From positions 1 through 53,334 of the forward strand of contig CAYUNE010000005.1 of the NCBI GenBank assembly GCA_964446115.1: a DNA stretch of 53,334 bases. The letters run 5' to 3'. Under the pieces are notes generated by a model that was given only the letters and a program-made list of their open reading frames with translations, searched no databases and had not been told where the DNA came from. The DNA comes from CAYUNE01 sp964446115 (GTDB lineage: Bacteria > Desulfobacterota > Desulfobulbia > Desulfobulbales > Desulfobulbaceae). Positions 34,801 to 43,040 of the stretch are shown in pieces (the stretch's first letter is position 1; each line of letters begins with the position of its first letter). The translations under genes and the position numbers were made by a program.

Positions 34801-35402
34801 TTCTGGGCATCTCCCAGAGCGGCCACATCGCCGCGGTGGGTTACGATCTCTACCTGGACCTTTTGCAGAAAACCGTCAGCGACCTCAAACGGGACGGCGG
34901 AGAGGAAAAACCCCGGGCCAGCGGTGAACTTCCGGACATCGATCCCGAAATCAAGCTGCTTTTGCCCGCCTATATCCCGGAGGACTATATCAGCGATACG
35001 AGCCAGCGCTACTATGCCTACCGCCGCATTTCCAAGGCAGGAGGCCTGGACGGGGAGGAACTGGCGGACCTCCACGATGAACTGGCCGACCGCTTCGGCG
35101 CCCCGCCTCCGGAAACCGTCAATCTGCTCAAGGTCATCAGCCTCAAGCACGGCCTGCGCCGGCTGGGCATTACCAAACTGGAACAGGGACCTGCCGGCCT
35201 GGTGTTCACCATCAGCGAGGCCACTCCCATGTCCCCGGACAGCGTCCTCGGCTTCATTGCCCACTGGAAAAAGAAAAAAAAGCAGGCCGCCCGCCTCACC
35301 CCCGACTCCCGCCTCATCGTGCCGGTCACCACCCGGGATCCCGAAAAAATCTTTCCACTCATCCGGGAGGTTATGGAGATGCTGGCCCCGGATTCCCCTT
35401 AA
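31860..35402 (+). CDS. mfd: Transcription-repair coupling factor
   Basis: This 1180-residue SF2 translocase removes stalled RNA polymerase and recruits UvrA. It has the UvrB-homology N-terminus (TYPSFEIPPYTPLSPDP, GDMAVRGGIIDIF), the CarD-like RNA-polymerase interaction domain (GDIVVHRDHGLGLYHGLV), and a RecG-like motor with Walker A GDVGYGKTEVAVRAA, DEEHRFG, TATPIPRTLQMSL and QLRGRVGRS. The TRCF C-terminal domain runs to the end. Length is normal for the family. The ATG at 31860 lacks a clear Shine-Dalgarno and follows a strong hairpin, which may limit its translation. Confidence 0.97.
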   Translation: MQSILSSLGRAGAPVDVCGLHGAATALLLARLHAAGSRLICCIVPTEEQLTTLATDLAFFTDSDILTYPSFEIPPYTPLSPDPATVATRLATLHRLLNPEPLILLASAEAVMRRILPKKMLNRHTELVMAGEEIDRDRLVADLIAAGYESCAMVHNPGDMAVRGGIIDIFAPMAEGRGEAAPLRLDFFGDFLESIRRFDPITQRSIAEVEEAVLLPASDILFPADAGERRELGDGARSAARRHGWPEAAVDELRGQLSHGIRFAGIEFFLPLLLPGDQPPQTLFDYLPAHCSLVVLDPPTVAQRVELVAERIEANHREALAAGRAALPPQQLFLDGKSLLKRLRDNSVLNIHNLPPGPATEVIDPGCGSHTLLAQEIDLQRRKRGPLAPLVDRLLGWLRKQHTVIIACRTPRQLGHLHELLSTYQLETSRLEPPVTLKKTEYRDGKVHLVDAPLSRGFDLVEENLHILSAAELYGDKRLLPGGRKKTAAPRGEPVRIEELSSGDIVVHRDHGLGLYHGLVNMEIGAVTGDFMLLEYKNGDKLYVPIDRLHLVSKYQGLSDQVPRLDRLGGSSWRTAKKKVSEAVWKVAQELLQIYARRAMRKGRAFSRPGELYRQLENSFPYEETPGQRQAIDEVIGDLTTEKPMDRLICGDVGYGKTEVAVRAAFKVIEDGYQVALLVPTTVLAEQHAATFRERFDGFPVEVACLDRFRSRSQQRKILDDLASGRLDMVIGTHRLLSKDVRFHRLGLLIIDEEHRFGVVHKEKLKKLRAEVDILTLTATPIPRTLQMSLLSIRDLSVISTPPRRRRAVKTFIARHDELVIKEAVIRELQRGGQVFVVHNRVRTIGRVAATIEKLAPQAGIGIAHGQMPAQALEEVMVAFINREIDVLVSTTIIESGPDIPRANTIIINRADHLGLADIYQLRGRVGRSGVQAYAYLLVPSLESLSRDAKKRLRALMDASDLGGGFKLAMNDLQIRGGGNLLGISQSGHIAAVGYDLYLDLLQKTVSDLKRDGGEEKPRASGELPDIDPEIKLLLPAYIPEDYISDTSQRYYAYRRISKAGGLDGEELADLHDELADRFGAPPPETVNLLKVISLKHGLRRLGITKLEQGPAGLVFTISEATPMSPDSVLGFIAHWKKKKKQAARLTPDSRLIVPVTTRDPEKIFPLIREVMEMLAPDSP

Positions 35403-35629
35403 GTCAAAGGTCGCTTTCAACGACAATTCCGCGGCATGGCAGGCCGGTTCCAACACCCTCAACGGCCGTGTCGTCTTAAGATTCCGCCGCAAAACGCCGA
35501 TAACAGATACGGAGGCTCGGAACAGGACCCAACTGAAGCGGCAGGGAAGCCTTTTTCCCCGGCAGGCACCCGGACCGGATGATCCATCCGCACCGCCGGC
35601 CAAACACCAATTAAAAAGGCGATCAACCC

Positions 35630-36103
35630 ATGAACACCACAGCAGCGGATGAATACTCACCCGGAGCAGAACAGCAGCAGATCCTTTCCCGGCCGACCGG
35701 CAGAGCCATCGGTTTTGGAGAAAACAGCCCCGACGCCGGCGAGTGCGAGGATACCCGTTTCGGTATCCTGCGCCGGATGGTTGCGGAGCTCCTCAAGGAC
35801 CAGGGTGCGGAAATAACCGTCCGCGACCGGGACGGTGCTGGCGAATCTGCCGGCAAACCTCTGCATCAGGAGTACGGCTCGTACGATATCGGCCCCACCT
35901 CGGACCGCATTTTCAGGCTGGCGGTGGGCATCGCCGACGGCGATCCCGCCAAGGCGGATTTCCTGAAACTGACCATTGAGCAGGGATTTCAAGACGCCCT
36001 GGATGCCTTTGGCGGCTGTCTGCCCGCCGCCTCGCACCTCACCCGTCACGCAGCGGATGAAAAGCTGAACCGCTGGGTTATCGGCCTTTCCTGCCACGGC
36101 TGA
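35630..36103 (+). CDS. Hypothetical protein, possibly DUF5610-like
   Basis: This 157-residue protein has no signal peptide or membrane segment. The C-terminal half (YGSYDIGPTSDRIFRLAVGI, FLKLTIEQGFQDALDAFGG) resembles from memory the DUF5610 pattern found in proteins near flagellar genes. That match is not searched and is weak. The N-terminal half has no recognisable motif. It stands alone between mfd and the convergent murJ, 227 bases after mfd; I saw no ORF or repeat in that gap. Confidence 0.7.
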   Translation: MNTTAADEYSPGAEQQQILSRPTGRAIGFGENSPDAGECEDTRFGILRRMVAELLKDQGAEITVRDRDGAGESAGKPLHQEYGSYDIGPTSDRIFRLAVGIADGDPAKADFLKLTIEQGFQDALDAFGGCLPAASHLTRHAADEKLNRWVIGLSCHG

Positions 36104-36126
36104 GGCCGCCTCGACTCAGCCCTTTG

Positions 36127-36150
36127 TAACCGATCACAGGCACCGCAGAC
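36127..36150 (-). repeat. Partial palindromic-repeat arm overlapping the murJ stop
   Basis: GTAACCGATCACAGGCACCGCAG matches the family arm seen at 2170-2190 in the opposite orientation. The murJ TGA at 36134-36136 and the last codons fall inside it. No hairpin half is present. Confidence 0.5.
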
Positions 36151-37753
36151 GCCGCAGCAATCCGTTGCCCACCACCTTGAGCTCGGGTATGCCCAGCAGC
36201 GAGACACTCACCCCATAAAGCAGCGCCCCGCCCGTCACCGGCAGCAGCACCGCTGCCAGGCGTCCCCCCATGGTTTCCTCCGGCAAAGCGGCGAGCAGCG
36301 GCCGGGCCAGCAGCAGTCCGGCGGCCATGACCGCGGCGGCAATGGCGATCTTCATGAGACCAACAAGCAGATGCCCCAGGGGATATCCCCCCAGTTTCCG
36401 GTAGAGTACCGTGCCCAGGAAAAAGAAGTTCAGGGTCATGGCGCATGAGGTGGAAAGTGCGATGGCGCGGTGCTGGAAGGTGTCGATGGTGAGGGTGATG
36501 ATGACGATATTGGCACCCACCGCCAAAAAACTGCCGATCACCGGAAAACGGGTGGTTCCCAGGGCGTAGAAAACCGGCACCATGATCTTGACCGCACCGT
36601 AGGCAAAGAGTCCGAGACTGTAGAAGACCAGGGCCTCGGCGGTACGTGCCGTATCCAGCGACGTGAACTCCCCATGCTCGAAGATGAGGCGGATGATGGG
36701 TTCGGCCAGCAGGATCAATCCCACGGTTGCCGGTATGGTGAGGGCCAGCACCATGATGAGCGACGAGGTGTAGGTGGTGCGGAGCCGCACCATATCGGCG
36801 GCGGCCGCATGCCTGGCCAGCACCGGCATGGCGGCGATGGAGATGGCCACGCCGAAGATGCCGATGGGAAGCTGCACCATGCGAAAGGCGTAGTTGAGCC
36901 AGGAAACGGAGCCCTGGGCGCAGGAGGCGGCGAAGTTGGTGTTGACAAAGATGTTGATCTGGGTGGCGGAAAGCCCCACCACCGCCGGCAGCATGAGCAG
37001 AAGAATCCGGTGCAGGCCCGGGTCGCGCAAATCAAGACGCGGCAGAAAACGGAAACCGCTCCTCTTCAGGGAGGGCAGCTGCATGAGCAACTGCAGAAGG
37101 CCGCCCACAAGTGTCCCCAGAGCCATGCCCACAATGGCGGGCAGGCCGAATCGCGGCAGCAACAGGGCCAGACCGACGCCGCCGATGATGGAGCCCAGGT
37201 TGAAAAAACTCGAGGCCAGGGCGGGGATGAAAAAGCGTCCCTTGGTGTTGAGCATGCCCATGACCACGGCCGACAAGGAGATAAAGAGCAAAAAGGGCAG
37301 CATGATGCGGGTAAGGAGAGTGGTCAGCGCCGTCTTGCCGGCAACGGCGTGAAATCCCGGCGCCAGCAGGTTGACGATGGGAGTTGCCAGCACCATTCCC
37401 ACCAGGGTGAGGAGGCCGAGCAACAGCGCGATGAAGACGATGACATTGCCGGCCAGCTCCCAGGTCTCCCGCGGGGAACGGCGGGAGTCATACTCCGTGA
37501 ATACGGTGACGAAGGCGGCACTGAGCGCACCCTCGCCAAAGAGATCGCGCAGCAGGTTGGGGATCCTGAAGGCGACGACAAAGGCGTCATAGTCGTAGCC
37601 CGCCCCGAAGAGAGCGGCAAAGATCTGTTCCCGCACCAGCCCCAGCAGCCGGCTGCACATCACCGCAGCGCTCACCGCCCCGGCGGAACGGGCGATTCCG
37701 CCTGTTGCCGCATCCGCGTTCCCCGCCTTTGCCTTTCCCGGCTCCGCGCTCAT
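36134..37753 (-). CDS. murJ: Lipid II flippase MurJ (MviN)
   Basis: This membrane protein of about 539 residues has 14 predicted hydrophobic segments and belongs to the MOP superfamily. It moves lipid II across the inner membrane for peptidoglycan synthesis. Conserved features are SRLLGLVREQIFAALFGAG, DAFVVAFRIPNLLRDLFGEG and ALSAAFVTVFTEY near the N-terminus, and LVFYSLGLFAYGAVKIMVPVF later. I chose ATG 37753, which has GGGGGA five bases upstream. ATG 37768 with AGGAG closer is an alternative, as is the longest start at 37792. The C-terminal residues and stop are encoded in a fragment of the palindromic repeat. Confidence 0.94.
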   Translation of the reverse strand: MSAEPGKAKAGNADAATGGIARSAGAVSAAVMCSRLLGLVREQIFAALFGAGYDYDAFVVAFRIPNLLRDLFGEGALSAAFVTVFTEYDSRRSPRETWELAGNVIVFIALLLGLLTLVGMVLATPIVNLLAPGFHAVAGKTALTTLLTRIMLPFLLFISLSAVVMGMLNTKGRFFIPALASSFFNLGSIIGGVGLALLLPRFGLPAIVGMALGTLVGGLLQLLMQLPSLKRSGFRFLPRLDLRDPGLHRILLLMLPAVVGLSATQINIFVNTNFAASCAQGSVSWLNYAFRMVQLPIGIFGVAISIAAMPVLARHAAAADMVRLRTTYTSSLIMVLALTIPATVGLILLAEPIIRLIFEHGEFTSLDTARTAEALVFYSLGLFAYGAVKIMVPVFYALGTTRFPVIGSFLAVGANIVIITLTIDTFQHRAIALSTSCAMTLNFFFLGTVLYRKLGGYPLGHLLVGLMKIAIAAAVMAAGLLLARPLLAALPEETMGGRLAAVLLPVTGGALLYGVSVSLLGIPELKVVGNGLLRRLRCL

Positions 37754-37814
37754 CTCTTCCCCCTTCATCCGCTCCTCTTGCAGGATTGTCACGCCGCTGG
37801 CATTACCTTCATCC

Positions 37815-37844
37815 TTGACTTTGCATGCTCAATCAGAATATATA
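37815..37844 (+). promoter_or_regulatory. Sigma-70-type promoter for the EF-G-like gene
   Basis: TTGACT at 37815-37820, an 18-base spacer and TATATA at 37839-37844 lie in an AT-rich stretch between the divergent murJ and EF-G-like genes. Transcription would start about 90 bases before the ATG at 37938. Confidence 0.5.
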
Positions 37845-37937
37845 TTTTAATTTCAAAATTGCTTCATTATCATCTTTACACCAAAAGAGAAAGCTCCTTT
37901 CAGCCCGATCCGTTCAATCCCTACTCCGGAGGCACCC

Positions 37938-39995
37938 ATGCACGATGTCACCCAGATCAGAAACACGGTTATCCTTGGTCACGGTAAAAGCGGCAAAACC
38001 ACCCTTGCCGAGGCCCTGCTCTTCACTTCCGGAAAGATCAAGCGACTGGGGAAGGTGGATGAAGGCAACACCTGCATGGATTACGAACCGGAGGAGATCA
38101 AGCGCAAGGCCAGCATCAGCGCCGCCATCAACTCCTTTGACTGGAAGAAGAACACCGTCTTTCTGGCCGACACCCCCGGGGACGACAACTTTCTGACGGA
38201 AACGAAATTTGCCGTTGCCACGGCGGATTCCGCTATCCTGACGGTGGGTGCGGTTCTCGGGGTGCGCGACCAGACCGAGAAGTTCGTCGACTTCGTCCTG
38301 GAGAAAAAAATGCCCTGCCTCATCTGCATCACCAAGATGGATCGGGAAAGGGCGGACTTTACCAAGACCGTGCAGCAGATCAAGGACGCCTTCGCCTTCA
38401 CGCCGGTTGTCTGCTCCCTGCCCATCGGCGCCGAGGACGACTTTCGGGGCGTGGTGGATCTCATCGCCAACAGCGCCTTTTTCTTCGAGGGCGATAGCGG
38501 CAAGGCAAAACCGGGTGACATTCCCGCCGAGCTGGCCGACGAGGTGGAAACCCTGCGGGAAAGCCTCATGGAATACGTGGCCGAGACCGACGAGGATCTG
38601 CTGGAGGAATTTCTCGAAGAGGGTGAACTCAGCAGCGAGAGCCTGCGGCGCGGCCTGGCCGCCGCGGTGAGAGAGGGTGAAATCACCCCGGTGGTTCCCT
38701 GTGCCGCCCTGGGAAACCGGGGAACAAGCGGGGTGCTCGACGCCATCGTCTCCCTGCTGCCGTCACCGGATCAGCTGCCGCCCGTCACCGGCACCAACCC
38801 CAAAACCGGGGATCCTGAAGAGCGGTCGGCCGCACCCGACGCCCCCTTTTCAGGCCAGGTCTTCAAGACCATCACCGACCCCTTTGCCGGCAGGCTGACG
38901 GTGTTCCGCGTCTATTCCGGTACCCTGGCCGCCGATCACTTCTACAACGCCTCCAAGGATCTTTCCGAACGTTTCGGCAAGATCTTTCTGATGTCCGGCA
39001 AGGAACAGAAAACGGTGGATCAGGTGATTCCCGGCATGATCGCGGCGGTGGCCAAACTCAAGGAAACGGCCACCGGCGATACGGTCTGCGACGAGAACGC
39101 CCCCATTGTCTTTGAGCCGCCCGAGCCGGCCGAGCCCATGATCTCCTATGCGGTGAGCGCCAAAAAGGGTGATGAGGAAAAACTCTTCGCCTCCATCAGC
39201 AAGATGCTGGATGAGGATCTCACCCTGCGACTCATTCACGAACCGCAGACCAAGGAGGTCCTGGTCTCCGGTGTCGGCCAGATGCACCTGGAAGCGGTGG
39301 GCGACAGGATAAAACGCAAGTTCGGCGTGCAGATGGAGCTGCGCCTGCCCAAGGTCCCCTACCGGGAGACCATCACCGGAACGGCCCGGGTGCAGGGCAA
39401 GCACAAGAAGCAGAGCGGCGGGCGCGGCCAGTTCGGCGACTGCTGGATCGAGATGGAACCCCTGCCCCGCGGCGAGGGTTATGAATTTATCGACCGGATC
39501 GTCGGCGGCGTCATACCGCAGCAGTACAGACCGGCCGTGGACAAGGGCATCCAGGAGGCGATGGAGAACGGCGTACTGGCCGGCTACCCCATGGTGGATG
39601 TCAAGATCACCCTGGTGGACGGCTCCTTCCATGCCGTCGACTCCTCGGAAATGGCCTTCAAGATCGCCGGCTCCCTGGCCTTCAAAAAGGCGGCCGTGGA
39701 GGCCAAACCGGTGCTCCTTGAACCGATCATGGAACTGGAGGTGAGGATTCCCCAGGAGTTCGTCGGTGACGTCATGGGCGACCTCAACGGCCGGCGCGGC
39801 AAGGTGCTGGGTATGGACTCCACCGACAAGTTCGAGGTGATCAACGCCCAGGTGCCGCAGGCGGAAATCCTGCTCTACGCCACGGATCTCACCTCCATCA
39901 CCCATGGCCGCGGCTCCTTTTCCTGCCGTTTTTCCCATTACGAGCAGGTCCCGGCGCAACTGGCGGAAAAGATTATCGAAGAGGCGTCGAAGTAG
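37938..39995 (+). CDS. Elongation factor G-like GTPase (EF-G2 type)
   Basis: This 685-residue translational GTPase has all five EF-G domains. Its G-domain motifs differ from canonical FusA: G1 reads GHGKSGKTTL instead of AHIDAGKTT, G3 DTPGDDNF instead of DTPGHVDF, and G4 is ITKMDRE. These changes are typical of the second, EF-G-like paralogue common in bacteria. Domain IV has YRETITGTARVQGKHKKQSG, HGRGSFSCRFSHYEQVP sits in domain V, and GVIPQQYRPAVDKGIQEAM is well conserved. GGAGG lies six bases before the ATG. Canonical fusA would be elsewhere, near the ribosomal genes. Its role (translation under stress or ribosome recycling) is not determined. Confidence 0.9.
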   Translation: MHDVTQIRNTVILGHGKSGKTTLAEALLFTSGKIKRLGKVDEGNTCMDYEPEEIKRKASISAAINSFDWKKNTVFLADTPGDDNFLTETKFAVATADSAILTVGAVLGVRDQTEKFVDFVLEKKMPCLICITKMDRERADFTKTVQQIKDAFAFTPVVCSLPIGAEDDFRGVVDLIANSAFFFEGDSGKAKPGDIPAELADEVETLRESLMEYVAETDEDLLEEFLEEGELSSESLRRGLAAAVREGEITPVVPCAALGNRGTSGVLDAIVSLLPSPDQLPPVTGTNPKTGDPEERSAAPDAPFSGQVFKTITDPFAGRLTVFRVYSGTLAADHFYNASKDLSERFGKIFLMSGKEQKTVDQVIPGMIAAVAKLKETATGDTVCDENAPIVFEPPEPAEPMISYAVSAKKGDEEKLFASISKMLDEDLTLRLIHEPQTKEVLVSGVGQMHLEAVGDRIKRKFGVQMELRLPKVPYRETITGTARVQGKHKKQSGGRGQFGDCWIEMEPLPRGEGYEFIDRIVGGVIPQQYRPAVDKGIQEAMENGVLAGYPMVDVKITLVDGSFHAVDSSEMAFKIAGSLAFKKAAVEAKPVLLEPIMELEVRIPQEFVGDVMGDLNGRRGKVLGMDSTDKFEVINAQVPQAEILLYATDLTSITHGRGSFSCRFSHYEQVPAQLAEKIIEEASK

Positions 39996-40001
39996 AAAAA
40001 G

Positions 40002-40511
40002 ATGGACAGCAACGACCAGCGTTACAGCTGCGGAATCCTGACCTTGAGCGACAAGGGGTCGCGGGGGGAACGACAGGACACCAGCGGCACCTATCTCAGG
40101 GAGCTCTTTGCCGAAGAGGGCTATAACGTGATAGCCTACCAGGTGATCCCGGACCAACACCGGCGCATCGTCGCCACCCTCACCTCCTGGGTGGATGATC
40201 GCGAAATCGACCTGATCATCACCACGGGCGGCACCGGTGTCTCCCCCTCGGACGTGACTCCGGAGGCGACCAGGGAGGTAATCGACCGTGAAATACCGGG
40301 CATGGCCGAGGCCATGCGCCACGCCAGCCTGGAAAAGACCCCCAACGCCGTTCTCTCCCGCGGCCTGGCCGGTATCCGCGGCCAATCCCTCATCATCAAC
40401 CTGCCGGGCAGCGAAAGGGCGGCACGGGAAAATATCGCCGTGCTGCTGCCCGCCCTCATGCACGCACTCTACAAACTCAAAGGCGGCAAGGCGGACTGCG
40501 GCTCAACGTAA
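40002..40511 (+). CDS. mog: Molybdopterin adenylyltransferase / MoaB-Mog family
   Basis: This 169-residue protein of the molybdenum cofactor pathway adenylates molybdopterin before metal insertion. It has GILTLSDKGSRGERQDTSG, the nucleotide-binding TTGGTGVSPSDVTPEA, the acidic EIPGMAEAMR and the closing QSLIINLPGSERAARENI. Mog and MoaB are hard to separate by sequence. It starts 6 bases after the EF-G-like stop, so the two are probably cotranscribed, and it converges on purM with 30 bases between. Confidence 0.88.
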   Translation: MDSNDQRYSCGILTLSDKGSRGERQDTSGTYLRELFAEEGYNVIAYQVIPDQHRRIVATLTSWVDDREIDLIITTGGTGVSPSDVTPEATREVIDREIPGMAEAMRHASLEKTPNAVLSRGLAGIRGQSLIINLPGSERAARENIAVLLPALMHALYKLKGGKADCGST

Positions 40512-40541
40512 CCCGCTCACAAAACCCTGGTTTCGCCGCAG

Positions 40542-41594
40542 TCAGACCATCTCCACCCGCGGTTCATCTTCCGAGGTCATTGCCGCCACCTCGCCGATAA
40601 TGTACGGCTGGTCTCCAAAGGCGGTGAACTGCTGCATGATCTCATCGACGACGGCGGCCCCGACAATCACCAGCATGCCGATCCCCATATTGAAGGTGCG
40701 GTACATCTCCGCCTCCGGGATCCGTCCCCGGGTCCTGAGAAAATCAAAAATCGGCTGAACCGGCCAACTGCCCCGGTGCAGAAGCGCCCGGCAGCCCCGG
40801 GGAAGAATGCGGGGGATGTTGTCGGTAAAACCGCCGCCGGTATTGTGGACAAGACCGTTGACGGGGAACCGGCGGATCATGGTCACCAGGCTGGAGACAT
40901 AGATGCGGGTGGGTCGCAGCAACTCCTCGCCGACGCTGCAGCCCAGCTCTTCCACCTGGTCTTCCACCCCCAGGCCCAGTTCCTCGAAAAAGATCTTCCG
41001 CACCAGGGAATAGCCGTTGCTGTGCAGACCGGAGGAGGCCAGGCCGATGATCTTGTCGCCCACCCTGATATCACTGCCGTCGATGATCCTGTCCCGTTCG
41101 GCGATACCCACCACAAAACCGGCAAGATCATAATCGCCGGGCCGGTAGAGACCCGGCATCTCCGCGGTTTCGCCGCCGATCAGGGAACACTCGGCCATGC
41201 GGCAGCCTTCGGCAATGCCCTTGACCACATCGGTGGCCACCTCCAGGTCGAGCCTGCCGCTGGCAAAGTAATCCAGGAAAAAGAGCGGTCTGGCACCGCT
41301 GACAACGATATCGTTCACACACATGGCCACCAGGTCGATGCCGATGGTGTCATGTTTACCGCATAACTTGGCCACCGCCAGCTTGGTGCCCACGCCGTCG
41401 GTGGACGAGACCAGCACCGGATCCCGGTACTGATCGCTGCCCAGGGCAAACAGGGAGGAAAATCCGCCGATGCCGGTGAGAACACCGTTACGGTGGGTGG
41501 CGGCGACGATATCCTTGATGCCGTCGACAAAGTCGTTGCCCTTATCGATATCGACTCCGGCTTCGCTGTAGCGGGAGGGAACTTCCTGTGTCAT
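40542..41594 (-). CDS. purM: Phosphoribosylformylglycinamidine cyclo-ligase
   Basis: This 350-residue ATP-dependent enzyme of purine synthesis makes aminoimidazole ribotide. It has the N-terminal YSEAGVDIDKGNDFVDGIK, SSTDGVGTKLAVA, the ATP/Mg site DLVAMCVNDIVVSGARPLFF, GGETAEMPGLY and HNTGGGFTDNIPRILP. ATG 41594 matches the family N-terminus (MTQEVPSRYSEAG); the upstream open frame to 41858 is antisense or leader and is not needed. No strong Shine-Dalgarno is visible. Confidence 0.96.
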   Translation of the reverse strand: MTQEVPSRYSEAGVDIDKGNDFVDGIKDIVAATHRNGVLTGIGGFSSLFALGSDQYRDPVLVSSTDGVGTKLAVAKLCGKHDTIGIDLVAMCVNDIVVSGARPLFFLDYFASGRLDLEVATDVVKGIAEGCRMAECSLIGGETAEMPGLYRPGDYDLAGFVVGIAERDRIIDGSDIRVGDKIIGLASSGLHSNGYSLVRKIFFEELGLGVEDQVEELGCSVGEELLRPTRIYVSSLVTMIRRFPVNGLVHNTGGGFTDNIPRILPRGCRALLHRGSWPVQPIFDFLRTRGRIPEAEMYRTFNMGIGMLVIVGAAVVDEIMQQFTAFGDQPYIIGEVAAMTSEDEPRVEMV

Positions 41595-41684
41595 GGATAT
41601 TGGTATGGTTAAGGTTAGGTGGTATGGCCCATGGATGTCGTTTTTTTCGGGCCCACTGTGCGGTTTCGGAATGCAGAGAAGTAT

Positions 41685-41714
41685 ATTATAGCCGCCCGGG
41701 GCCTGCCTCGTCAC
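41685..41714 (-). promoter_or_regulatory. Candidate purM promoter
   Basis: On the - strand, GTGACG (41714-41709), an 18-base spacer and a perfect TATAAT (41690-41685) lie about 90 bases before the purM start. The -35 matches four of six bases. It is in the 196-base gap between the MFS gene and purM. Confidence 0.42.
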
Positions 41715-41790
41715 CTCTTTTTTCACCCTCTTTCCCGCCATGCTCCGGACAGCCCCCGGCGGGCTTTCCTCCTGTACGAAGAAACTGCGT

Positions 41791-43026
41791 TCACGCCCCG
41801 GGTGCGACGTCCCGTCCCCAGAGAGCATACCCGATGGTTCCCAGGAGCCCGAAACCAAAGGCGGCGAAAAAGTTGACCGCCGGGCTGATCATCCAGAGAA
41901 AGGCACCGCCGAAGGCGGCAAAAGAGACAACGATATCACGCAGCATATAGTAGAGTCCGAAGACCGCGGCCTTCCGCTCCCTGGGAGCAAGCTCCATGAT
42001 CAGGGTCTTGCGGGTTGGTTCACCAAACTCCTTGAAGCCGCGCAGGATGAAGGCCGCCACCAGAAGCGGGAAGGATCTGCAGAAAAAGAGGGCCAGGGGA
42101 AAAAGAGTGAAAAAGACAAATGTTGCCAGCACAAAGGGCTTTTTACCGCCGCGGTCGGCAAGGTAGGCCACGGGAATATAGACCAGCAGGGCGGTAATCA
42201 TCTCAATGGTGGTGAGCAGGCCGAACTCGACGGCGGAGACCGGCTGTTCAATGGTCTTCATGCACCAGACCACCACAAAGGCGTAGGGTATCTGTTCACA
42301 GTAGCGTATGAGGATATCGGAGATCAGCAGTTGCCTGAGATCCCGGTTCATATGGTGCAGCAACCGCAGGGGGTTTTTTTCCGCTGTTCTCCTCTCCCCC
42401 TGTGGGTGCGACCCGGCGCCGTTCCCCTCAACCAGAAAGTGCTGCATGACAGTGGCGATCACGGCCAGGACAAGGGCAACGCCGAAGGCGGCGCGCACAC
42501 CGTTTTTTTCACCCCAGATCCCGATGCAGACTCCCCCCAGCAGCGGCCCCAGGGCCATGGGAATTCTCCTCACCAGGGCCAGCATGGAGACCCCCATGGT
42601 GCGCTTCTTCATGGGGAGAACCCCGGTGATCAGTTTCATGGTGGCGGGCAGGGAAATAGCGCTCCAGGAGAGAAAAAAGACCGCGCCCGCCAGCACCGCC
42701 TGCCAGGTGGGGACAAAGATGACGATGCAGAAGCCGAACATAGCGGAAATATTGAAAAACAACAGCGATCTCCGGGTACCGAAACGGTCGGCCAGGTAGC
42801 CGCCGATAAAGGAGTAGACGGCGGAGAGAAAGTTATCCATGCCGTTGAGCAGGCCGATGCTCAGGGCCGAGCCCCCCAGGGCGATGAGATAGATGGGCAG
42901 AAAACGCTCGGCCATGCGCTCGCCCAGCAGGATAAGAATCACCATGCCGAGGATGCCGACGGTGGAGCGTCGAATGGCCAGGAAGTCGGTGATTCGCCTG
43001 GCGAGGCTATTCGGAGGAGTCGCCAT
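41791..43026 (-). CDS. Major facilitator superfamily transporter
   Basis: This 411-residue protein has about 12 hydrophobic segments and the MFS motif A-like loop GGYLADRFGTRRSLL, with a second-half counterpart AYLADRGGKKPFVL. It resembles drug/metabolite exporters of the MFS_1 group; the substrate is unknown. GGAGGGG precedes the ATG. It begins 14 bases after the RND pump gene and is the last gene of the tolC-adaptor-RND-MFS run, so it may share a substrate or regulation with the pump. Confidence 0.88.
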   Translation of the reverse strand: MATPPNSLARRITDFLAIRRSTVGILGMVILILLGERMAERFLPIYLIALGGSALSIGLLNGMDNFLSAVYSFIGGYLADRFGTRRSLLFFNISAMFGFCIVIFVPTWQAVLAGAVFFLSWSAISLPATMKLITGVLPMKKRTMGVSMLALVRRIPMALGPLLGGVCIGIWGEKNGVRAAFGVALVLAVIATVMQHFLVEGNGAGSHPQGERRTAEKNPLRLLHHMNRDLRQLLISDILIRYCEQIPYAFVVVWCMKTIEQPVSAVEFGLLTTIEMITALLVYIPVAYLADRGGKKPFVLATFVFFTLFPLALFFCRSFPLLVAAFILRGFKEFGEPTRKTLIMELAPRERKAAVFGLYYMLRDIVVSFAAFGGAFLWMISPAVNFFAAFGFGLLGTIGYALWGRDVAPGA

Positions 43027-43040
43027 CTTCCCCTCCGGCC

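Noticed and set aside
36470..37987. 505-residue + strand frame opposite murJ
   Set aside because: Antisense to a clear MurJ; charged, low-complexity translation.
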